Below, piece after piece: positions 8,385-14,652 of a stretch of 15,556 bases of DNA. The stretch covers positions 1-15,556 of the forward strand of contig JALOPK010000063.1 of NCBI GenBank assembly GCA_025453925.1, read 5' to 3'. The notes beneath the pieces were generated by a model that was given only the letters and a program-made list of their open reading frames with translations, searched no databases and was not told where the DNA came from. A program made the translations under genes and the position numbers. Source of the DNA: Candidatus Eiseniibacteriota bacterium. GTDB lineage: Bacteria > JAFGKV01. How positions within the stretch are numbered: position 1 is the first letter of the stretch; every line of letters begins with the position of its first letter.

Positions 8385-8863
8385 CTATGCTCTCCCGTGA
8401 TTACAGCCATTCTGATGTAGAGATTGAGATCCCCCTGAGGGGAAAAACGATCGTTCAGCAAGGCAATCCGCAACACACCGGTCCCTGGGCCGAACGCCCT
8501 GTCTACTTGATACCACTCCCAGTCGGGAGACCGGATCCTAAACCTGCCCAGACGTTCACCGTTCCAGGTGCACTCGACCAGTGGCCATGTCCCTTCACAG
8601 GGCGTCCCCCTGGCTTCGATGGCAAGCGAATGGGCGATTTCCCGCAGCTGGAGGGTGTCCACCACCGCACCGGTCCGCCAGAGCGCCCACTCGGTCCCCA
8701 GCAAAGACCCGATGTCCAGTGCGAAGGAGGGGGCGGGAATCTCGAGAATCACTTGTCCCCGAGGCGCGGAATCCGCGGGAGGGGGCCGCCCTCCACATGC
8801 CGCGCACGCCACCAGCAATGCCCCGGGAACCAGGTCTCTCGAGATCACCACGCACCTCGCCAC
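8381..8863 (-). CDS. Small lipoprotein with a CBM60-like module
   Basis: About 160 residues or slightly fewer. The N-terminus has a hydrophobic stretch ending LLVACAACGG, with two possible lipobox cysteines (C20, C23), so it is probably lipidated and envelope-anchored. Residues about 80-155 contain IEARGTPCEGTWP, the SPDWEWYQ strand, then RIALLNDRFSPQGDLNLYI. This follows the same order and spacing as the C-terminus of the next gene (ARGTP..GQWP, W..Y, NDY..P..GEDRNL), so the two modules are paralogous. The likely role is binding of a cell-surface or exported glycan; no catalytic residues are seen. The start is uncertain among GTG codons at 8863, 8851 and 8848; the last has GAGG at six bases. 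It is the first gene behind the promoter at 8903-8930 and is coupled to the GT-C gene through a GTGA overlap. Confidence 0.7.
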   Translation of the reverse strand: MARCVVISRDLVPGALLVACAACGGRPPPADSAPRGQVILEIPAPSFALDIGSLLGTEWALWRTGAVVDTLQLREIAHSLAIEARGTPCEGTWPLVECTWNGERLGRFRIRSPDWEWYQVDRAFGPGTGVLRIALLNDRFSPQGDLNLYIRMAVITGEHR

Positions 8864-8902
8864 AGTCTGGAGACCGAAGAGCGCACTCTGACCGACACAG
8901 GC

Positions 8903-8930
8903 AGTATACTACTCATCACAGAGGCGTCAA
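8903..8930 (-). promoter_or_regulatory. Sigma70-type promoter inside the end of the third glycosyltransferase gene
   Basis: On the minus strand, TTGACG (8930-8925) and TATACT (8908-8903) are separated by 16 bases; each box matches the consensus at five of six positions. The predicted transcription start is near 8896, leaving a leader of about 30-50 bases before the lipoprotein start. The -35 box overlaps the last codons of the upstream glycosyltransferase, whose stop is doubled (TGATGA). It probably gives separate expression of the lipoprotein-to-mutS run. Confidence 0.65.
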
Positions 8931-10118
8931 AGGAGGCCGGGAACCCACCACCGACTCGTAGAGCTGCTCCAACCGCGCCCCGAACGTCGCCCAGCTCAGC
9001 GGGCCTTCAGCCAATGCCCGCGCGGTCTGACCGAGGCGCTGGCGCAGCGCAGGACTCTCCAGGAGCATCGCGATCTTGTCGGCGAAATCCTGCGGGTCCT
9101 CGTTGGCCGCCAGTGCGAAGGCGTGGGAATCAAGAAGCGTCCCGATGTCTCCCACGGCATTCGTGACCATCGGGCGTCCCGAGGCAAGGTAGTCACCAAG
9201 CTTGATGGGCCCGCGCCCTATGTTGTACTGGGTGTTCTGGAATGGCAACAGCAACACGTCGGCCGCGCCAAGCCACCATGTCATTGACTCCGCGGGTTGG
9301 GGCCCCGTCACGATGAGGTCTCGCCCCATCTGCAGTCCATGGATCCGGGCGAGATCCGCCACCTTTCGCGATCCGGGCCCGACGAGGAGAAACAGCACGC
9401 GCCTCCTGCGTCGCAATGCGGCGAACGCTTCGAGCACCAAACCGATATCGTACTGGACGAAGCCCATGTACTCGATCATTGGGATCTCCAACGGGAGATC
9501 AAGGCGACGCCTGGCCGCGAGCTGCTCGATGGGCGTGATGCGCTCTCCGTCGGCACCGGAGGGGAGGTAGTGCACCCGTGATGGCGGAATCCCCAACGCG
9601 TGGGCACGCCCTTCAAGTGCTCGAGACGTCACCGTCAGCATGGCGGCAGACGCCCGAAAATGCTCTTCAAAGAAGGTCTCGATCCATCCGAAGAACGTCC
9701 GCACCGCCCATGGCCGCGTGGCATGGATGATTCCGCCCTCACCTCCCCACCAATCCGCCCAGTCGGAACACAGAGGGACACCGCGCTCCCTCGAAAGGGC
9801 CAGAGCGGGGAGGATCACGGCAGGGCGGTTGTCAAAAGCGTGCACGACATCGAAGCGCCCCAGATGATGCCCGACTTGATAGCGCCTCAGGCAGTCCCAT
9901 GGATCCCAACCGGTCCTCAAGCTCCCAGAGAGGAGGTCAGGGGTCTCCAGCAGGTGCACCCCGTCGACATCACACTCGTCGAAGTGAAACCGGGCGGTTG
10001 GAGATATGGTCATGAGACTGATCTGGTGCCCTCTGCGCACCAGCTGGCGGGCGAGGCCGAGGGCACGGAAGTAGGTGCTGCGGCCACGCACGTTGTGGTT
10101 CAGCATGAGGACGCGCAT
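8916..10118 (-). CDS. Glycosyltransferase, GT4-like (GT-B fold)
   Basis: A 400-residue cytoplasmic or membrane-associated GT-B enzyme that should transfer a nucleotide-activated sugar during glycan synthesis. The N-terminal Rossmann half begins VLMLNHNVRGRSTYFRALGL; LPSGADGERI at about 185 is the usual start of the second half; IEYMGFVQYDIGLVLEAF, LLVGPGS and ADVLLLPF follow. The donor-binding region reads GRGPIKLGDYLASGRPMV (301-318). This is the variant in which the classical EX7E is replaced, as in proteins with LKL.EYLA.GKP, but here the second Glu position is Asp309. The ATG at 10118 begins a normal GT4 N-terminus and is preceded by GGGGG at seven bases. It is 38 bases downstream of the second glycosyltransferase. 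Sugar and linkage cannot be predicted. Confidence 0.85.
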   Translation of the reverse strand: MRVLMLNHNVRGRSTYFRALGLARQLVRRGHQISLMTISPTARFHFDECDVDGVHLLETPDLLSGSLRTGWDPWDCLRRYQVGHHLGRFDVVHAFDNRPAVILPALALSRERGVPLCSDWADWWGGEGGIIHATRPWAVRTFFGWIETFFEEHFRASAAMLTVTSRALEGRAHALGIPPSRVHYLPSGADGERITPIEQLAARRRLDLPLEIPMIEYMGFVQYDIGLVLEAFAALRRRRRVLFLLVGPGSRKVADLARIHGLQMGRDLIVTGPQPAESMTWWLGAADVLLLPFQNTQYNIGRGPIKLGDYLASGRPMVTNAVGDIGTLLDSHAFALAANEDPQDFADKIAMLLESPALRQRLGQTARALAEGPLSWATFGARLEQLYESVVGSRPPLTPL

Positions 10119-10156
10119 GTTTCAGCCCCCAGTTCCGGATCCATCGGCCGCAGTCG

Positions 10157-11269
10157 TCATCCCGTGGAATCCGCCAGCGTCTGAAACAGCCGGATGTAGG
10201 CGGAGGCCATTTGGTCGGCGCGGTAGTTCCGGTGCACGCGGAGTCTCCCTGCGCGGCCCTGCCTTTCGCAGAGAGCAGGGTCCGCGGCGAGTGTGCAGAT
10301 CGCGTCGGCAATCGGTGCGGCACACCCCGGTGGAACTATCGTGCCGCATCCCCCCTCGAGAAGCTCTCGAAGTCCACCGGCTGACGAACCAACTACGGGA
10401 ACCGACGCGGCCATTGCTTCCATCGTGGCAAACGGCATTCCCTCCCAAAGCGAGGGCTGGACATAGAGATCGAGATGCTGCAGGTACGGCGCCACGGCAC
10501 GGCGCCACCCAAGGAAATGCACGCGTGACCGGCCCTGGCCGCTCGCCGCGGCAATCTTCAGCGACCGCTCATCGGGCCCGCCACCGATGAGCACCAAGGA
10601 TGCCTCGGGCAACCGATCGTAAGCCCGGTGAAAGGCCGAGATCAGCACCCTCTGGCCCTTCTGCCGCGACAGCCTGCCCACGCAGCCGACGAGGGGGTTC
10701 CCCAAAGGTAGTTCACCAGGCCGCACTGCCGAGCCCTTGGCCGTGAATGCGGTCGAGTCCACTCCGTTAGGTATCACGTCGATCAGGTCCGGCCGGACTC
10801 CCTGGTGTCGCACTACGAACGCGGCTAACGAACCGGACACGACCACCACCCGGCGAGCCCGGCCCAGGGCCCACCGCGAGAGGAAGGCCTTGAGCGGGCT
10901 CCGCAACGTGATGCGATAGGGATCTTCGTTCTGCACCGTGCAGACCAGCTGGCACGTCTCAAGACCTCTCATCGCCAGGGCGCCGACAACTTCACCTCTC
11001 AGGAGCTGGCTGCATACCACGTTGATCCCGTTGGCGATGACGAATCGTCGAACCCGCGAGGCGACACCGAGTGCCGCAGGTCCCGGGCGTCCGAAGTAGG
11101 CCGTGGGGACCCCCATCCGTCGGTACAGGCCTTCCGCAGGTCCGCGGCCCGCCAAAGCGCCTGCCCAGACCTCAACTCCCTGAGCCCTGCTGTGCCTGGC
11201 AATCTCCAGCAGCGTGTTGTTGGGGCCCTCCTGCTTGAACGAAGTGTTGAGCAGCAGAACGCGGGCCAT
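10157..11269 (-). CDS. Glycosyltransferase family 4
   Basis: A 370-residue GT-B retaining glycosyltransferase. It begins ARVLLLNTSFKQEGPNNTLLEI, the nucleotide-fold start with an acceptor loop. The second half has VIPNGVDS (165-172), the GCVGRLSRQKGQ loop (195-206), IGGGPDE, and the donor-site EX7E at E276 and E284 in LWEGMPFATMEAM. This is a standard family 4 layout. The ATG at 11269 shares its A with the stop of the preceding gene (TGATG), typical of translational coupling; an in-frame GTG-type extension to 11299 would only lie inside that gene. It is the second of three consecutive GT4 genes, which together would build a repeat unit or core oligosaccharide. Confidence 0.92.
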   Translation of the reverse strand: MARVLLLNTSFKQEGPNNTLLEIARHSRAQGVEVWAGALAGRGPAEGLYRRMGVPTAYFGRPGPAALGVASRVRRFVIANGINVVCSQLLRGEVVGALAMRGLETCQLVCTVQNEDPYRITLRSPLKAFLSRWALGRARRVVVVSGSLAAFVVRHQGVRPDLIDVIPNGVDSTAFTAKGSAVRPGELPLGNPLVGCVGRLSRQKGQRVLISAFHRAYDRLPEASLVLIGGGPDERSLKIAAASGQGRSRVHFLGWRRAVAPYLQHLDLYVQPSLWEGMPFATMEAMAASVPVVGSSAGGLRELLEGGCGTIVPPGCAAPIADAICTLAADPALCERQGRAGRLRVHRNYRADQMASAYIRLFQTLADSTG

Positions 11270-12381
11270 CACTCGCGGTCCGAAAGGGGGAGAGCGCACG
11301 CGGCGGGGGTACCCCGTACCGCCGAATCTTCCAGCAGGCTCAGCATCCGGAGAGGCAGAAGCGTGGCCGAATAGTGACTCCGCTGGCGCTCGCGACCGGC
11401 CAGTCCGAGGGTTTTGCGCATGAGGGGATTACCGTAGAGGAGGAGGAGCGCATCGGACAGCCCGGCGATGTCCCCCGCGTCGATCAGAATGCCGGTGTCA
11501 CGGGTCACCACATCCTCCATCGAACCCACCCGTGTAGCGACCACCGGGAGGCCGACGGCCATTGCCTCCAGAGCTGCCATGGAAAGCGTCTCCACCCCTG
11601 GATCCGAAGGCAAGACGAATACGTCGGTCTTGCGAAGCATGGAGGAGACATCCTCAACCCAGCCGAGCCAGGAAACGCGGTCATCCACGCCCAGGGAACG
11701 TGCCAGGGCTTGGAGGCTCGATCGTTCTGGACCATCACCGGCGATCACGACCCGCAGGCGCGGAGCCTTCGCCGTGATCCTGGCGACCGCTTCCAGCAGC
11801 AGATCCACTCGTTTGTCCTGACGGAGGACTCCGCTGAACGCGACGTGCATCTGCGCGTCAGGCGACTTGTGCATCTGCACGGCGTCCTGATCGGCGACTC
11901 CGTTGGGCACGATGACGATCCGGCGGACGGGGATGCCCATCTCCTTCAGGCGATCCCGGTGTGCCGGAGACAGGGCCACGAAGCGCGAAACCCCGCCCCT
12001 GCTGAGCCGGTCCCACAGCGGGAAGCGGGCACGGACGGGAGTGGAGTGAATGGCCTGGACGACCCGCGCCCCGCAGAAGCGGCCCACCATCCTCGAGAGA
12101 ATGGTGGCGTTGCGCTCATCGATGGAAAACACAACATCGGGCCGCCAGCTTCGCGCCCGAACCAGCAGGTGTGCGACTCCCGCGAGGTCAAAACGCCACC
12201 GCAATGCCCCCTCATGCACCCGCGCCCCGGAGGGTGTGATGCGGGGGCCGAGGGGGCCGGGTCCCCGCAGGAATACCACCGTAGTCTCGAACCGCGGGCC
12301 CACAGCCTCCGGCAGCCAGTGGGCCATCTGCCGCACCGCGCCGTTCACCGCCCCTTGATTCAGAATCACCAAGAGTCTCAC
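11269..12381 (-). CDS. Glycosyltransferase family 4
   Basis: A 370-residue GT4 enzyme. It starts RLLVILNQGAVNGAVRQM, then SIDERNATILSRM, HSTPVRARFPLWDRLSR and IVPNGVADQD (157-166). The GT4 loop is FSGVLRQDKRVDLLLEAV, followed by IAGDGPER and the EX7E pair E264 and E272 in VETLSMAALEAM. The GTG at 12381 is chosen because the GT4 fold begins there; the frame is open for a further 107 codons upstream, but that part runs into the DUF362 gene and has no recognisable homology. The ribosome binding site is weak. It is the first gene of the glycosyltransferase trio, 68 bases after the broken DUF362 gene, and no clear promoter was found in that gap. Confidence 0.9.
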   Translation of the reverse strand: MRLLVILNQGAVNGAVRQMAHWLPEAVGPRFETTVVFLRGPGPLGPRITPSGARVHEGALRWRFDLAGVAHLLVRARSWRPDVVFSIDERNATILSRMVGRFCGARVVQAIHSTPVRARFPLWDRLSRGGVSRFVALSPAHRDRLKEMGIPVRRIVIVPNGVADQDAVQMHKSPDAQMHVAFSGVLRQDKRVDLLLEAVARITAKAPRLRVVIAGDGPERSSLQALARSLGVDDRVSWLGWVEDVSSMLRKTDVFVLPSDPGVETLSMAALEAMAVGLPVVATRVGSMEDVVTRDTGILIDAGDIAGLSDALLLLYGNPLMRKTLGLAGRERQRSHYSATLLPLRMLSLLEDSAVRGTPAACALPLSDRE

Positions 12382-12449
12382 CGGTGATGCGTCGCCTGAT
12401 CGGTCACGCGAGGAGAGGGAAGGCCACACGGGATTGCAGACGCTCGCGC

Positions 12450-13428
12450 CTATCCGCCCAGGTGCCCTTCGCGGCCGTATCGCTGGAAGAGCTCTCCCCA
12501 AGGTGTCGTCCGCCGCCAGTTCTCGTACACGTGTTTCTCCTTCAGCGGCCAATGCAGATAGTCGTGATTGAACTCCGAAATCAGAATGGGAAGACCGACC
12601 AGGGGGGTCCTGAAGATGAGCTTCTGAAGAGACCTGGTTGGTCCGTACCAGGAGAGCCAGCCGAGGAAGCGGTGGAAGGAATGGCCTACCGAGAAACCCC
12701 ACCTCTCACCGGTGATATCATCCCCGACGAGGGTGATCCCTGTCGGATCACCGCATCCGAGGCCTCGCTCATGCGCCAGCCGGATGTACCCTATGCTCAT
12801 GGGGTCAAAACCCATCAGCTTCGCCGCTACGGCATCAATGGCCACCTGGTCCGCACTGGCCAGGATGACGTTCTTGACCACGGGCGTCATGGTGCGGGGG
12901 CCGGGTCCGTTTCCGGCTGTGGTACCGTCCATTACGGCGAAAATCCCCGGGTGAATCTCCTTCTGAATCAGGAGCAAATCGACCAGAGTCTCGTGGATCC
13001 ATGTGTGGGTGTAGTGGCGGGATGCGGTCGAGCACGAGCAAGGGCGCCGCGGGACGGAACTGAACCCACTGCATGTCGGCCGGTTTGAAGTTGTATGACA
13101 CGGGGATTCCGTAGTGGCGGAAGATCGGCACATAGAGGTTCAGATCCTCGCCCTTGAACGCATTGATCACCACGGTTTTGTTCTGCACGCATACCAGATC
13201 GTCGAATCCGGCTGCCCGGAGGGCCATGATGCTGCCTTCGAGCTGCCATGGGGTGGTGTTGGCACCGGGGAATGGGTAGTGCCAGGATATGTTGTCCTTG
13301 ATGATGGTGGTCGCGCCGGGGCGGAGCGCCGACGTGACTCCGGCGAGTTCCATGAGTCGCGCATAATCCGCGAGCACGCGGTCGGGGGTGGTTCTGAGAA
13401 CGGCGACAACAGACGCAGGGGAGGCCAT
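12450..13428 (-). pseudogene. DUF362 family protein, broken by internal deletion and frame change
   Basis: DUF362 proteins are of uncertain function; some are linked to iron-sulfur cluster proteins. The 5' part (13428 to about 13020, 136 codons) reads MASPASVVAVL, ATTIIKDNISWHYPFPG, VCVQNKTVVINAFKGEDL and LLVLDRI. The 3' part is in another frame (about 13019 to 12450), from RHYTHTWIHETLVDLLLIQK through FAVMDGTTAGNGPGP, AIDAVAAKLMGFDP and IGYIRLAHERGLG to the TAG. Between LLVLDRI and RHYTH the family normally has about 45-50 residues including the Lys-Thr-His/Lys-Asn core (as I recall it); these are absent. So the break is probably an out-of-frame internal deletion rather than a single-base slip. 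The ATG has AGAGGAG at five bases. Neither fragment is likely to fold as a working protein; an assembly error is possible. Confidence 0.75.
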
Positions 13429-13454
13429 TCGAGCTCCTCTCGTGTGGCGGTGGT

Positions 13455-13850
13455 CTAAAACTCTTCGGGCGGTTCGTCCGGTGGGTCGGCGTGGTCGCGC
13501 ACGAGGACGAGAATGGCCGAATGCGGCACCACGAGGTAGTTCTGGCCTTCCAGCCGGATCTCCACGGCAGGCTTCCTAAGGAACACCGCATAGTCTCCCA
13601 CGGTTGCCTGCATCTGCGCGTGCCGAGGCTCAGGATCATCCGATTTCCATGGTTCCTCGTCGTTGGGCGTCGCGTCCACGACGAGAAGACCCGGGCCGAC
13701 CTCGACGATGGTGCCCGCCTGGACGGTGGCTTTCTCCGAGGCGGGGCGGGGAAGGTAAAGGCCAACCTCCGTCCGCTCTTCCCCTTGATCGGGGAGAATC
13801 AGGACGCGGTCGCCGACAACCTCGATCTCCTTGCCCGAACCAAGAACCAT
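13455..13850 (-). CDS. GroES-like co-chaperonin family protein
   Basis: A 131-residue protein with the Cpn10 barrel. IEVVGDRVLILPD (9-21) matches the GroES N-terminal strand; EERTEVGLYLPRPASEKAT (24-42) corresponds to the mobile loop with its hydrophobic tripeptide (GLYL); AGTIVEVGPG (45-54) matches GEVLAVG; VGDYAVFLRKPAVEI (84-98) and YLVVPHSAILVLVRD (105-119) match the C-terminal strands. Relative to classical GroES (about 97 residues) it has an insertion at about 60-80 containing EEPWKSDDPEP and an acidic proline-rich tail. It belongs to a divergent group annotated as co-chaperone GroES family. No groEL is adjacent and no CIRCE element is seen, so it may be an accessory or specialised partner. 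The ATG at 13850 has GGAGG at five bases; an upstream in-frame extension to 14000 is not homologous. Confidence 0.82.
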   Translation of the reverse strand: MVLGSGKEIEVVGDRVLILPDQGEERTEVGLYLPRPASEKATVQAGTIVEVGPGLLVVDATPNDEEPWKSDDPEPRHAQMQATVGDYAVFLRKPAVEIRLEGQNYLVVPHSAILVLVRDHADPPDEPPEEF

Positions 13851-13923
13851 GCAATCCTCCGGTGACAAGCGAACCTTCGCGGCGAATCGACGCGGGCTGG
13901 TGCCAGCCTGATGCGGGCATGCC

Positions 13924-13952
13924 AGGTTACGATGAGGGGCGGGGCTTGTCCA
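13924..13952 (-). promoter_or_regulatory. Weak candidate promoter before the GroES-like gene
   Basis: On the minus strand TGGACA (13952-13947) is followed after 17 bases by TAACCT (13929-13924). The -35 box matches the consensus at five of six positions, the -10 at only three. It would place a start near 13917 and a leader of about 67 bases. TGGACA is also part of a small perfect inverted repeat, GTCCAG-AGA-CTGGAC (13948-13962). Treat it as a candidate only. Confidence 0.25.
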
Positions 13953-13978
13953 GAGACTGGACGGCCGCTCGAAGGAAC

Positions 13979-14015
13979 AATGCGGGGCGAGGCTTCTCAC
14001 CCGCGGGTCCGCATT
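13979..14015 (-). other. Long stem-loop between the macro-domain and GroES-like genes
   Basis: AATGCGG (13979-13985) pairs with CCGCATT (14009-14015). Inside it, on the minus strand, a second stem of six pairs (GGGTGAG against CTCGCC, with one G-T pair) closes a four-base loop, leaving a seven-base bulge on one side. Together this gives about 13 pairs. It lies 15 bases after the macro-gene stop. No run of T follows, so it is not a standard intrinsic terminator; it could stabilise the mRNA end or separate the expression of the two genes. Confidence 0.45.
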
Positions 14016-14029
14016 GAGTTGTCGGTCCC

Positions 14030-14557
14030 TCAGCCCGCGAAGAAGCCCATGAGAACGTCCTTGTACTGCTGCATTTGCTCCTCGTCAGGCAGGCAGATTC
14101 GCACGTCCCGCACACTCCGTGCCTCGGGCAGGACCTCGATCATCGGGCCGAACATCTCTGCCGCCACCACCTCAGGAGGTGGGGCGGCATTCCCCACGCC
14201 CAGTGGCGGCATTGCGATGGATGTGGCGCGCGCGCCTTCGGCTGCCTCCAACACCTTGGACACTGCCAGCCCGACGGTCTCCCTGCTGACCTTCAGATCC
14301 TGCGTCATCACCGCGACGTGGGCGATGCGGCCGCAGGGCAGGGAACCTGAGCCAGTGAGCACTACTCCTCCCAAGGGGATGGGGCCTTTGCTGAGCGCCT
14401 CTCGCTCGATGCCGTCACCGCCTTCGCGCTTGAGGACTCCGGAGATACCGTGCTTCATCCATAGGTAGGTATTCGCCGGATTGACGATGATGTCGACCTT
14501 CTGTGCGATGAGGCTCTCCTGAACGAGCCTGATCGTCGCGTGTCCCAGTTTGATCAT
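14030..14557 (-). CDS. Macro domain protein (ADP-ribose-binding family)
   Basis: A 175-residue single-domain protein. Macro domains bind ADP-ribose and related molecules and may remove ADP-ribose from proteins or O-acetyl-ADP-ribose. Seen: VDIIVNPANTYL with Asp22 and Asn29, matching the adenine-contacting Asp and the conserved Asn; EREALSKGPIPLGGVVLTGSG; LPCGRIAHVAV; and AMPPLGVGNAAPPPEVV as the second phosphate loop. The first glycine loop, normally GGGVAGA, is replaced by KHGISGV (35-41), so binding may be altered. The ATG at 14557 has AGGAAG at five bases and starts at the first beta strand; an in-frame GTG at 14602 adds only a non-homologous leader. It diverges from the kinase-like gene on the other strand and heads the minus-strand run. 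Confidence 0.82.
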   Translation of the reverse strand: MIKLGHATIRLVQESLIAQKVDIIVNPANTYLWMKHGISGVLKREGGDGIEREALSKGPIPLGGVVLTGSGSLPCGRIAHVAVMTQDLKVSRETVGLAVSKVLEAAEGARATSIAMPPLGVGNAAPPPEVVAAEMFGPMIEVLPEARSVRDVRICLPDEEQMQQYKDVLMGFFAG

Positions 14558-14613
14558 GTCATCTTCCTTGTTGGCGCCGGAAACGGGCCAGACGTTGCCC
14601 ACGGCGGGGCATC

Positions 14614-14642
14614 TTGACAGGGGCCGAGGATTCTCCTATCGT
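14614..14642 (+). promoter_or_regulatory. Sigma70-type promoter for the cytidylate-kinase-like gene
   Basis: A perfect -35 box TTGACA (14614-14619) is followed, after a 17-base spacer, by TATCGT (14637-14642), which matches four of six positions of the -10 consensus. The spacer contains a short palindrome, AGGATTCTCCT. The predicted transcription start is near 14649, only a few bases before the ATG at 14653. It sits in the divergent gap with the macro-domain gene. Confidence 0.55.
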
Positions 14643-14652
14643 AGACACGGAC

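Noticed and set aside
12382-12449. Promoter before the first glycosyltransferase gene
   Set aside because: No pair of boxes with acceptable spacing could be found in the 68-base gap.
12835-13140. Programmed +1 frameshifting as an explanation of the split DUF362 gene
   Set aside because: No slippery run or stimulator is seen at the junction, and the missing core segment cannot be restored by a frame change alone.
13934-13998. Direct repeat GGGGCGGGGCTTGTC / GGGGCGAGGCTTCTC
   Set aside because: Two copies only, with two mismatches in 15 GC-rich bases; it may be chance.
13979-14015. Intrinsic terminator after the macro-domain gene
   Set aside because: The stem is good, but the bases after it (GTTCCTTCG) are not a T tract, so it was listed only as a stem-loop.
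13851-14029. CIRCE or other heat-shock operator before the GroES-like gene
   Set aside because: No TTAGCACTC-N9-GAGTGCTAA type repeat is present; the only inverted repeats differ from it.
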